From: Pseudoalteromonas piscicida
GTDB taxonomy: Bacteria; Pseudomonadota; Gammaproteobacteria; Enterobacterales; Alteromonadaceae
Assembly (NCBI RefSeq): GCF_002744175.1
Contig: NZ_NKHF01000077.1
Location: 1-64,000, forward strand
Length of the DNA: 64,000 nt
Reading direction: 5' to 3'
Made by a program: the position numbers and the translations under genes. Below the pieces are notes generated by a model. The model worked only from the letters and a program-made list of their open reading frames with translations. It did no database searches and had not been told where the DNA came from. Below are positions 37,961-46,587 of this stretch, piece by piece. Position 1 is the first letter of the stretch, and each line of letters begins with the position of its first letter.

Positions 37961-39364
37961 CTAAAACTCTATTGTTTCCCCCAATACGGGAATTTCAGCC
38001 TGAATGTTATGTTGCAGCTTAAGCGCTTCTGCTAGTCCTTCCAATGCGTCGGGTTCACCGTGAACAAGTATCACTTTAGGGCAACTTTTAAAATGACTAA
38101 CCCATTCAATCAATGCCGCTTGCCCGGCATGTGCTGAGAAGCCGTTTAATGTTTCGATGTTTGCTTTCACTATAATATCATCGCCAAATAATTTGACGTG
38201 TTGGGCACCGTCAACCAATATCCTTCCTAAGGTGCCGTTGGCCTGATATCCAACAAAGATAATGGTATTGCGACTATCCCAAATGCGATGTTTAAAATGA
38301 TGAGTGATCCGCCCACCGGTGCACATTCCACTACCCGCGATGATTAATGCCCCGCTGCTTATTTTGTTAATTGCCATTGAGTCTTCGGCATCGACCATCA
38401 AATGCAATGTAGATAAGAAATTTTTGAGTAAGCTTTGCTCTCCGGTATGAAGTTTTTTAACGCCTTCACAATCCAAAGTCGGGAGCCACTGGTCGTATAC
38501 CTCAGTGACCTCAATAGCCATTGGACTATCGAGAAAAACTTGCCAATTATCAAGCTCACCGGCATGCTGTAACTTACCTAGGTAAAGCAATAGCTCCTGT
38601 GCTCTGCCCACTGCAAACGCGGGGATCATCACATTACCACCCCGTGCAAACGCATCGTCCAAAATGCCTTTTAGTTGGGTTTGTGTATCACCTAAAGACT
38701 TATGTTCACGGTCCCCATAGGTACCTTCCATTAATACAATATCAGCTTGTTCTAGCAACGCAGGATCATTCATCAACAGTGTATCTTTGTTACCAAGATC
38801 ACCCGAAAAAACCACCTTTTTCTGTTTCCCTTGCTCATCAAAGGTTAGCTCTGTGATTGCCGAGCCAAGAATGTGCCCAGCATCGTGAAAGCGCACACTC
38901 GCGCCTTTTGCAATTTTTACTTCTTGCTGATAAGCAATAGGCTTGAGACAGTCCAATACATCCAGTACATCTTCTTTGGTGTACTGTGCGGGAATATCAT
39001 CGAGCCCCTTACGTGCACGCTTTCTGTTTTCTCTACGCAAATCATTTTCGTATAAACTTAACGCATCAAATAGCATAATGGGCAACAATTGCGACGTCGC
39101 CTCTGTGCAATAGATTGGGCCTGTAAAGCCATCATGTAATAAGCAAGGCAGCCTACCCGAATGGTCCAAGTGCGCATGGGAGAGAATAACCATATCAATA
39201 CTATTTGGATTAAATTCAAATTGCTCACGCGAGATAAGATGCTTTGCTCTCATCCCTTGATGCATACCGCAATCAAGTAGTACATCACCTAATGAAGGCG
39301 AGCTAATAAGGTGGCAAGACCCTGTAACTTCTTGCGCAGCCCCATGGAAGGTAATTGTTGCCAT
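37961..39364 (-). CDS. MBL-fold/beta-CASP exonuclease-like metallo-hydrolase
   Basis: A 467-residue protein of the metallo-beta-lactamase superfamily with beta-CASP domain and C-terminal RMMBL motif, related to CPSF73-type RNA nucleases. Metal ligands are HAHLDHSGRLP (motif 2, near 57-67), H in DAGHILGSA, D in FSGDLGNKD, and HAGQAALIEW plus LVHGEPDALEGL at the C-terminus. The beta-CASP part has VMIPAFAVGRAQELL and GSGMCTGGRITHHF. RNA processing is likely but the substrate is unknown. The ATG at 39364 is chosen because family members begin ATITFHGAAQEVTGSCH; a GTG 24 bases upstream also has a purine-rich site. Confidence 0.92.
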   Translation of the reverse strand: MATITFHGAAQEVTGSCHLISSPSLGDVLLDCGMHQGMRAKHLISREQFEFNPNSIDMVILSHAHLDHSGRLPCLLHDGFTGPIYCTEATSQLLPIMLFDALSLYENDLRRENRKRARKGLDDIPAQYTKEDVLDVLDCLKPIAYQQEVKIAKGASVRFHDAGHILGSAITELTFDEQGKQKKVVFSGDLGNKDTLLMNDPALLEQADIVLMEGTYGDREHKSLGDTQTQLKGILDDAFARGGNVMIPAFAVGRAQELLLYLGKLQHAGELDNWQVFLDSPMAIEVTEVYDQWLPTLDCEGVKKLHTGEQSLLKNFLSTLHLMVDAEDSMAINKISSGALIIAGSGMCTGGRITHHFKHRIWDSRNTIIFVGYQANGTLGRILVDGAQHVKLFGDDIIVKANIETLNGFSAHAGQAALIEWVSHFKSCPKVILVHGEPDALEGLAEALKLQHNIQAEIPVLGETIEF

Positions 39365-39617
39365 CGCTTTTACTCTATTTCTTTGCACGGGGTAATTCCC
39401 CTTGGGTTTATGTAAGTTTAGTTACAAAAATCCGAGTTGCTTATGTGCTGCATCAAAAGAGTTACAGATGTAAGCTTTGCTCCTTGAGCACATGTTCGTG
39501 TGACCAAAACTTTTTATATTTTATTTTCATTTATTCTAAAAAAGGCAATCTAGACTGAAGGTAGGGATCGTTTCGAATATCCGGTATCTCTTTAAATTAT
39601 ATGAAACAATCAAATTA

Positions 39618-39645
39618 TTGACATAAAAGGAACCCAGTATATACT
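39618..39645 (+). promoter_or_regulatory. Promoter of the three-gene cluster at 39730-45024
   Basis: TTGACA (39618-39623), 16-bp spacer and TATACT (39640-39645), a near-consensus sigma-70 promoter about 85 bases before the first gene. The rest of the 39365-39702 gap is AT-rich and holds nothing else I can identify. Confidence 0.7.
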
Positions 39646-39729
39646 TTTAATTTACACAAAATTACAACATTTTGCAGTATTTACTAATAGCCAGTAGATA
39701 AGGTGTTGCTTGCATCAATGGATGGAGCA

Positions 39730-41145
39730 ATGACAATCAACACAGCAACTAATTCCGCGTTCGAAACTACGAATAAAAAGCAAGCTGTTGTCGTGATTCA
39801 TGGCATGGGTGAACAACGCCCAATGACAACAATAAGAGCTTTTGTAAACAATATTTGGAAAAAAGATCCCAAGATCAAGAGTCCACACTTTTGGAATAAA
39901 CCAAGTAGTGTTTCTGAATCTTTAGAACAACGAAAGCTCACCACTAATAGTCCTGAGACCGAAGCTAATAATAAAGTTCAACGCACTGATTTCTATGAAT
40001 ACTATTGGGCCCATCATACAAATAATACCAAATGGGAACATTTTATAGGGTGGCTAAAAACACTACTATATTGCTGGCCTTGGCGCTATAAAGATCACCC
40101 CAATACCTTGCAACCGCTGTGGTTTATTCTTATTTCACTGCCTGTCGTTATTTGGTTACTGGGCGACTACTTAATTTACGGAATAAACTACGAAGTAGAG
40201 AACATTCCTATCGTTGTAACGTCATTGGCGGTGGTCGCAGAAGTAGGCTTTCTCATTTTGCTTTTTAACTTAAGCCGTTTTATGCTCAGATATTTTGGTG
40301 ATGTTGCCAGATATGTTCGTGCAGAGCCTGCAAATATACAGATACGACAAGCAATTCGACAAGGAGGCATAGAGCTGCTAGAAAAGATCCATCAAAGTGG
40401 TGAATATGACCGCATTGTATTGGTGGGACACAGCCTCGGCTCTATCATCGCGTATGATATTCTTAATCACTTGTGGGCACGACATAATAAGTTTCCCCAT
40501 ACAGACGGCGAGCATACCCACACGACTCCCCTCTCACCTCATGCGCTAGAATTAATCCATCAACTGGAAAAGTTAGCAATAAATTGCGGCACTGAAGATT
40601 TCGATCAAAATGCCTATCACAGCTTACAATACGAATTATTTTGCGAACTACGCGAAAAAGATAAAAACCATAATTGGCTTATTTCAGACTTCATTACTCT
40701 GGGTAGCCCATTAACCTACACAGATATTTTATTGTATGAAGATAAGCTTGAATTTAATAAAAGAAAGCTAGACCGTGAATCTCCAACCTCGCCCCCAGTC
40801 CCAGAAAAAGAACATTGGTATTACTATATAAACGACAGTGCTTACCTCCATCATGGTGCGGTTTTTTCGAGTGTTCGCTGGACAAATATTTTCATGCCAC
40901 ATTACTACATGATTTATGGTGACTTTATTTCAGGGCCTGTTAGTAAAAACTTCAGCTATCAACACACAGACTTAACAAATCTAATTATTGACCCACCCCA
41001 AAACCTATTTAAATCTCCCATTAAAGAGGTCTGCTTAGATTATACACAAGTAAAGAATGGATTTACCCACTCGGAATATTGGCAACATTCTGAAATTAGC
41101 AATTTCCACCTAATAGAATTAAGAAAAGCATTAAGGCTTTATTAA
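39730..41145 (+). CDS. Membrane protein with lipase-like alpha/beta-hydrolase domain
   Basis: About 471 residues. It opens with VVVIHGMGEQRPM, a typical first strand and oxyanion loop of a lipase-like hydrolase. Two adjacent membrane segments follow (about residues 130-155 and 163-190). The nucleophile elbow LVGHSLGSIIAYDIL lies near 238. A possible His is in the HHGAVF segment near 375. The membrane insertion in the hydrolase fold is unusual. Start choice is uncertain: GTG at 39703, ATG at 39718 or ATG at 39730; the last has GGA about seven bases upstream. First gene of an AT-rich three-gene cluster with the promoter at 39618. Function unknown. Confidence 0.75.
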   Translation: MTINTATNSAFETTNKKQAVVVIHGMGEQRPMTTIRAFVNNIWKKDPKIKSPHFWNKPSSVSESLEQRKLTTNSPETEANNKVQRTDFYEYYWAHHTNNTKWEHFIGWLKTLLYCWPWRYKDHPNTLQPLWFILISLPVVIWLLGDYLIYGINYEVENIPIVVTSLAVVAEVGFLILLFNLSRFMLRYFGDVARYVRAEPANIQIRQAIRQGGIELLEKIHQSGEYDRIVLVGHSLGSIIAYDILNHLWARHNKFPHTDGEHTHTTPLSPHALELIHQLEKLAINCGTEDFDQNAYHSLQYELFCELREKDKNHNWLISDFITLGSPLTYTDILLYEDKLEFNKRKLDRESPTSPPVPEKEHWYYYINDSAYLHHGAVFSSVRWTNIFMPHYYMIYGDFISGPVSKNFSYQHTDLTNLIIDPPQNLFKSPIKEVCLDYTQVKNGFTHSEYWQHSEISNFHLIELRKALRLY

Positions 41146-41172
41146 AATGCAGAGCTGGCTATAGGCAAGACT

Positions 41173-43020
41173 ATGAAACTTACAAGTGCAAATAATAAAA
41201 GGCATTTCGTCAATATTTTAAGTATCGTGTTGCTATCAAGTTGTGGTATCACATCTCAGCACCATGTTAGGACAGGGGAAGATCCGAGATACCAAGATAA
41301 AGACGTTGCATTTAGAACCACATATTATTTTAGGGTTTTTGACTATTGCTACAGCAAACACTTAGAGGAAAAAAGAACTTATCCTAAAACCAGCGGCTTG
41401 TACCGCTTTAAAATGACAGGAAAATCCAATACAACATTTAATGCCGTAAAGTTTGAATCTGGTATTCTCAAAAGTTGGGAGCTGGATCCGCTTGGTGCAA
41501 CTGTAGCCTATGACAAAAATATTGGTAGACACAGATATGTTTCAGCAGAGGAGACACAAAACCAAGCTACAGCAGCCCAAGCCTGGTTGGAATACAATCA
41601 GCTCAAAGCCGAACTCTTAGCGCTCGAGAAAGAAAACACAAAGACAACCTACCACAACAAGGCCTTAACAGCTTCACTTACAGCCGTAATTTCTAACAAT
41701 GGAGTGAGTAGCAACTTAGTCACAGATCTGAACCAAGCCTTTAGCAACTATCAAAATAACACACTCAATAGTATTAATACCGACGTACAACGTCATGTCG
41801 TCAACGCGCTAAAAAATAAACAGAATGAATTACTAAAAAGCAATCATAATAAACTAGCGCAGCAATTCAATGATAAAAGTAAAGAGTGGTTATTAGAAAC
41901 CATTATCGAAGAACTAAAGAGCGGCATAGATAGAGAGTTATTAACCTTACCTAATGATGCGATAAGCAATGACAAAAGCAAATGGCAGACATTTACTACT
42001 AGATTAAATAACGTTATAGATTTCCCTGTTAAAGACAACAAAAAAGCACACTTTATTGCAAAGTTGAGTGAAAAATACAAAAGCATTAAAGATGTAAGTG
42101 AACTGGAGTCTTTACAAATCAATAAAAATGGCAGCTTATACCGTGCCATTGATTTGTTAGCAAAACATTACATAGGAGAACTCAATAATAAAAATATATC
42201 TATTAACTCTTTAAAAGATAAATTTGATAATGTTTATACTATTCAGAAAACTAGCCTAAAGCAAGATGATGGTACATTCAAGTCGCTGACCACAGAAGAC
42301 AAGGCAATGCTAAGAAAGCAGCTTTTCTCGCAAGTACATAAGATTTTTTCTTTCACTACAGATTTAGAGAATAATTTAAAAAATGTGCCAAAATCGTTTG
42401 ATTTTAGTGCTCAGATATCGCCCCTTAACATATTCACAGAATTAAATAAATCAAATCTAAACCAAGCGTTGTTAAATCAGTCCAACCTTCTAATTAATAG
42501 TGCTGTACAACAAGCTTACTACGACAACACCAGCAAGTTTGGCACAACTCTAGATACACTACAAAAAGCAATGAATGCGAAGTTGGCAATCGCGACTGGC
42601 ACATCTACAACCTCGGCACAGGTGGCCCTTAATGATTCCGATAACGCGATAAACTGCTCTCAAGTCAATAAACGGACTGGATTCCAGATTTTAGGGCCGG
42701 AAGGCTGGCGAACATTTGATCAAGATGAGCGTCTTGTTATGGCTATGTATTCAGACAATTCTCCCATCACTGGTGTACTGAAAGAGCTTTCAAAGCAAGT
42801 ATTAGATGCTCACCAAGCAAACAAGCCAAACTTACTCCCCTTGGTGCAGGCTGAACTGAGGTTAACCCAAGCACAGCAAGCACTCATTAATAACAAAAGT
42901 AGCGTTACGACAACGAGCTCAGATAAGAAAGGACAAGCCCTGTGTCAATTAATAAAACAAGTAAACAGCAAATTCGCCACGCACGAAACAGCCGCAGCAA
43001 CTAATAATGATGATTGTTAA
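41173..43020 (+). CDS. Large hypothetical lipoprotein
   Basis: A 615-residue protein with a lipoprotein signal (lipobox VLLSSC, mature start CGITSQHH). It is rich in Asn, Lys and Leu and mainly helical, with probable coiled coil (about 120-260 and 400-470). Cysteines occur near the start (FDYCYSK) and near the end (NCSQVN, LCQLI, final DDC). No family recognised. It lies 27 bases after the lipase-like gene and 12 before the next gene, so it belongs to the same operon and is probably envelope-attached. Confidence 0.7.
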   Translation: MKLTSANNKRHFVNILSIVLLSSCGITSQHHVRTGEDPRYQDKDVAFRTTYYFRVFDYCYSKHLEEKRTYPKTSGLYRFKMTGKSNTTFNAVKFESGILKSWELDPLGATVAYDKNIGRHRYVSAEETQNQATAAQAWLEYNQLKAELLALEKENTKTTYHNKALTASLTAVISNNGVSSNLVTDLNQAFSNYQNNTLNSINTDVQRHVVNALKNKQNELLKSNHNKLAQQFNDKSKEWLLETIIEELKSGIDRELLTLPNDAISNDKSKWQTFTTRLNNVIDFPVKDNKKAHFIAKLSEKYKSIKDVSELESLQINKNGSLYRAIDLLAKHYIGELNNKNISINSLKDKFDNVYTIQKTSLKQDDGTFKSLTTEDKAMLRKQLFSQVHKIFSFTTDLENNLKNVPKSFDFSAQISPLNIFTELNKSNLNQALLNQSNLLINSAVQQAYYDNTSKFGTTLDTLQKAMNAKLAIATGTSTTSAQVALNDSDNAINCSQVNKRTGFQILGPEGWRTFDQDERLVMAMYSDNSPITGVLKELSKQVLDAHQANKPNLLPLVQAELRLTQAQQALINNKSSVTTTSSDKKGQALCQLIKQVNSKFATHETAAATNNDDC

Positions 43021-43032
43021 AGGAGTGAACTT

Positions 43033-45024
43033 ATGAAAAATTGGATTATCGGTGCGCTCTCCTATTGCATATTCCTATCGACAGCACTTGCAGACGCTTC
43101 CATGCGCATTGAAGTCGAGGTTTATAATGGTCCACTGAGTAAGAGTATTGAAGTACAAAAGGCTGAACTCATTGGTACAGTCAATATTACTGCTCATGTC
43201 CTCGCCAACCTAACTCGGGCAATACATGTTAGCGAGTGCCGGCTTGGTTGCTTTGGCTCAAAGAAGAAAAAGTCACAAGATGAAGAAGAAGAAGGTTCAC
43301 AAGGTGAAGCAGGAGAAGGTTCGCAAGGTGAAGCAGGAGAAGGTTCACAAGGTGAAGCAGGAGAAGGTTCACAAGGTGAAGTAGGAGAAGGTTCACAAGG
43401 TAAAACGGAAGAAGGTGGCTCATACCTCCTTTCTCAGTGCTCCTCTGAAGTAAATAGCAATCTTACTTTGCTAGATCAGTCACTCAGCGAAATTAAGGAA
43501 CACTTAAATCATGTCGATATGAACATTGTATTTCCTAAACAAATTAAAAGGTTATATCCTGAAATATTTCCGATAAAGGACTACACAACTCTCTCTCTAG
43601 GGAAGAAATCTTGGCGCCAAGAGATGGTTTCAATCCCGACCAATAATGATGATGCACTCCATCACGTTTGCCCGCAACTTGCTGATGTTAAATTCAATGT
43701 ACTGAATGTACTGAACTATATTGCTCAATCACGAGTAGCTGATTGTAGAGCTATACTACTTGACGATGAATCAGGAGATGGCAATTTAACACCCGATTCA
43801 TTAACCTGCCTCTCACAAATTGCAAATGTAGGGAAACTAATGACAGAAGGCGCAGAGCATTGGGCTACAACTCAAGTCGCCATATTACCCAACAATAAAC
43901 GTACTCGTATAGCGATTGCTCGAACAGCGGTTACTGTAGCTGAGCTAGGGAATGAGCTAATCGCCCGCGCCGATGCAATTATCAAACAAGAAAAAGGCGT
44001 AGATTTTGCCGAATTGCTTCCAACAAGCGTATTTTTGCGCGACTCCGAAGGCACGGACTATCTCAATATGTTTGAATGGCTAGATGCCACACCCAGAACG
44101 ACAAAAACTTGGCCGATTCAAAGTAGAACAAGAATGATTGAGCGGCTTATTAATGACAACAACTGGTCAAAAATAAATACTGCATTTGCCCAAGGGGACG
44201 GAAAGACAAGTATGGTGTTTGTTAAAGACCGTATTGGCAACTGGAACTTAAAAAATTACGACAATAACCCGACTGAAATGCTACAAGCCTATAAAACCAT
44301 CGGCACTAACCTGTTTACCAGTGCAGCAAAGCTTGCAACTAAAGTGACTACTGGCAGTGACGTAATTCAAAACCTTGCAAATGTTCAACAGGTGACACAA
44401 CAAGGGGAAAACATGCTCTTTGCCGCTAACGATAGTCACAGCGATGATGTGGCTGAGAAAATGGAAAGTAGGACCAAAGCGCGGATCAACAATACTTATA
44501 ACGCTTATGTTGAGCGAATGGCAATCGCCAAAAACAATATAATGCAAATCACTGAAGAATTAGAGTCTAAAGAACAAGCTCTACTCAGTTCTGCTAATAA
44601 TATCAAAGACATTATTAGCAAACAAAAAGAGATGGAAAATGAAGTTAATCAAAACGAATTTACCTTACAGCTTGCTCAGCAAAAGTTAGATAAGTTCCTC
44701 TCGAAATATCCAGACGGAAATATTCCTTCCCATGATATAAAAAGAGCACATTCAGACCTAGAAGCAGAAGTAGACAGCCATGAAGGCAGATTAGCAAGGA
44801 GTAAAGATGCTCTTGAATCATATAACACCAAACATAAAGACCAACTTGCTAAACAAGATGCACTGGCAAACGAGGTATCGCGATTAAAAATCAAACTGGA
44901 AAATGAGAAAACGACTTTCGATGCTTTACCCAATGAAGCGCTTTTAGTGATTGAAGAAATTTTGGATAGCCATGGTGCTAACTTAAAAGCACTACAACAT
45001 AGTATTGCAGAATCAGACAGTTAG
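43033..45024 (+). CDS. Secreted coiled-coil protein with eight-residue tandem repeat
   Basis: A 663-residue protein with a signal peptide (cleavage after ALADA). A Cys-containing segment (SECRLGCFGSKKKK, about 68-81) leads into about five copies of the acidic repeat GEAGEGSQ (about 87-126). A globular helical region follows, then a long C-terminal coiled coil (about 480-660). AAAGGAG precedes the ATG. Not recognised. With the lipoprotein and the membrane lipase-like protein it could form an envelope complex; whether that is defensive, offensive or structural cannot be told from the sequence. Confidence 0.7.
   Translation: MKNWIIGALSYCIFLSTALADASMRIEVEVYNGPLSKSIEVQKAELIGTVNITAHVLANLTRAIHVSECRLGCFGSKKKKSQDEEEEGSQGEAGEGSQGEAGEGSQGEAGEGSQGEVGEGSQGKTEEGGSYLLSQCSSEVNSNLTLLDQSLSEIKEHLNHVDMNIVFPKQIKRLYPEIFPIKDYTTLSLGKKSWRQEMVSIPTNNDDALHHVCPQLADVKFNVLNVLNYIAQSRVADCRAILLDDESGDGNLTPDSLTCLSQIANVGKLMTEGAEHWATTQVAILPNNKRTRIAIARTAVTVAELGNELIARADAIIKQEKGVDFAELLPTSVFLRDSEGTDYLNMFEWLDATPRTTKTWPIQSRTRMIERLINDNNWSKINTAFAQGDGKTSMVFVKDRIGNWNLKNYDNNPTEMLQAYKTIGTNLFTSAAKLATKVTTGSDVIQNLANVQQVTQQGENMLFAANDSHSDDVAEKMESRTKARINNTYNAYVERMAIAKNNIMQITEELESKEQALLSSANNIKDIISKQKEMENEVNQNEFTLQLAQQKLDKFLSKYPDGNIPSHDIKRAHSDLEAEVDSHEGRLARSKDALESYNTKHKDQLAKQDALANEVSRLKIKLENEKTTFDALPNEALLVIEEILDSHGANLKALQHSIAESDS
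43291..43410 (+). repeat. 24-bp in-frame tandem repeat (about five units)
   Basis: Units of GAAGGTTCACAAGGTGAAG plus CAGGA repeat at a 24-bp period (43291, 43315, 43339, 43363, 43387) with few substitutions. Copy-number change would add or remove eight residues without shifting the frame. The hydrophobic antisense frame here is only a shadow of the repeat. Confidence 0.9.
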
Positions 45025-45140
45025 CAGAAGCACTCAACATATTGCTTTGCAAAGGTCCTGTTAGACAGTAAAAATAGTACAATCGGCAATCACCCAGCAC
45101 TTGCTCTTGGTGTAGTCGATGGTAATACAGAAGCTTGGTT

Positions 45141-45175
45141 TTAGTAACCACTTGAATTTATCAAGTGGTTACTAA
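45141..45175 (-). terminator. Displaced rnpB-type 3' hairpin (left end of the element)
   Basis: TTAGTAACCACTTGA (45141-45155) pairs perfectly with TCAAGTGGTTACTAA (45161-45175). It lies 10 bases outside the left att repeat and is related in sequence to the hairpin beside rnpB at 63093-63140. It is probably the original hairpin downstream of rnpB, moved away by insertion of the element. It lacks a clear U-tract, so terminator activity is inferred. Confidence 0.65.
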
Positions 45176-45184
45176 GGAATGAGG

Positions 45185-45200
45185 TGAGTCAGCCTATAAG
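45185..45200. repeat. Left attachment site (attL)
   Basis: TGAGTCAGCCTATAAG, matching TGAGACAGCCTATAAG at 63145-63160 with one mismatch in 16. The last 11 bases (CAGCCTATAAG) are identical and include part of the rnpB 3' end. The minus strand GGCTGACTC here is the exact complement of the rnpB 5' strand GAGTCAGCC. Confidence 0.85.
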
Positions 45201-45424
45201 TTAACTGAACCGCCCTATCACACTACTGAGTTATTGAAAATCAGATGGATTCATGTCGTTTACAAGAACCTCTGCCAGAAACCCCATAAGCTTTAGGTTC
45301 TCAAGTGAATCTTTAAAGTAATACCAGCCATAATCAGTGGAATCCAAGGAAACTCATTTATATTCAAAAAAAATTGGATTAGAATCTACTGATTAAAAAA
45401 ACAGTATATGCGGTAAATATAAAT

Positions 45425-46534
45425 ATGACGTCCTTGTTAGAGTTAGCGAATCAACAAAAATCTGTTCTAGCTTTAGGTGATGCAGATAACTACCTTGAAG
45501 ACCTTTGTAAGTTGGACGTTAAGCCAAAGTTGGTGTTAATTGACCCTCCTTACAATAGAAAAACTAAGTTCCACCATTACAACGATCATACATGCAGCAT
45601 AGAGTGGAGTGAAACATTAGAACGACACTGCCGCTCTCTTCACCAGAGCCTTGATGATTCGGGTAGCCTTTGGATGCATATTGATGACTCTGAAATGATT
45701 TCAGCAAGGCTCATGTTGGACAAACTTTTTGGCAAAAATAATTTCATCGCCAGTGTCATTTGGCAGAAAAGTGTAAGTCGAGACAATAGAACTACTATAT
45801 CTACTACACACGAGTATATTCTGGTTTATGCAAAAAATAAAAGCATCTGGAAATCTGTTCGCTCCAAGTTACCTGCAACCGAAGAGCAAACATCAAGATA
45901 TAAAAATAAGGATAACGACCCAAGAGGCCCATGGACTTCAGGCGATTTAACGGCTAAAGCCGGACCAGGCAGGCGTGCTGAGCAGTTTTACGAAATAACC
46001 CTCCCTTCGGGAAGGGTTGTCAGTCCGAGTAAAGGGACTGCGTGGCGTTTCACCCGAGAAAGATTTAACGAGCTAGTTGCAGACAATAGGATATACTTTG
46101 GTCAAGGCAATTCAATGCCTAGACTAAAGCGCTTCTTATCGGAAACCGATCCAGGTTTAGTACCCGACACTTGGTGGTCAGGAGCCGACGTTGGGACAGC
46201 TGACACTGCCAAAAAACATCTTAAATCTCTCTTCCCAGATTTGACTCCTTTTGAAACACCAAAACCAGAAGAATTAGCATCTAGGATAATTCACATCGCA
46301 ACTAATGAGGGTGACTTAGTAGTCGATATTTATGGAGGCTCCGGTACTACAGCCGCAGTTAGTCACAAAATGGGCCGGAAGTGGATTTCAACTGAGAGGG
46401 AGCCTAGAACATTTTACGAGTTCACAAAACCGAGAATTGAAATGGTAATTAATGGGGCCGATAACGGAGGTATAACGAAATCTGTTGGTTGGCTAGGGGG
46501 AGGCTCTTTTTCAACTGTAGAAAAGAGCCTTTAG
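45425..46534 (+). CDS. Beta-class DNA amino-methyltransferase
   Basis: A 369-residue S-adenosylmethionine-dependent DNA methyltransferase of the N4/N6 amino type. The catalytic motif IV (LIDPPYNRKTKF, near residue 37) comes first. A target-recognition stretch (about 120-260) follows, and the SAM-binding motif (DIYGGSGTTAAV, near 302) lies near the C-terminus, which is the beta-class order seen in CcrM and type III Mod proteins. DPPY predicts N6-adenine. It is convergent with the McrC-like gene and probably modifies one strand of the cassette's target. No res helicase accompanies it. The ribosome site is weak. Confidence 0.88.
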   Translation: MTSLLELANQQKSVLALGDADNYLEDLCKLDVKPKLVLIDPPYNRKTKFHHYNDHTCSIEWSETLERHCRSLHQSLDDSGSLWMHIDDSEMISARLMLDKLFGKNNFIASVIWQKSVSRDNRTTISTTHEYILVYAKNKSIWKSVRSKLPATEEQTSRYKNKDNDPRGPWTSGDLTAKAGPGRRAEQFYEITLPSGRVVSPSKGTAWRFTRERFNELVADNRIYFGQGNSMPRLKRFLSETDPGLVPDTWWSGADVGTADTAKKHLKSLFPDLTPFETPKPEELASRIIHIATNEGDLVVDIYGGSGTTAAVSHKMGRKWISTEREPRTFYEFTKPRIEMVINGADNGGITKSVGWLGGGSFSTVEKSL

Positions 46535-46587
46535 TTATTCCTAATTGGCTAGGCTCATATGAGTTTAATTGGGTGAACAGATCGCAA

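Noticed and set aside
43229..43423. Antisense frame with a striking leucine-histidine repeat
   Set aside because: It is the complement of the 24-bp repeat in the secreted protein gene; no ribosome site or independent support.
45425..46534. Type III Mod subunit
   Set aside because: It is much shorter than typical Mod proteins and there is no res gene; it is better described as a free beta-class methyltransferase.
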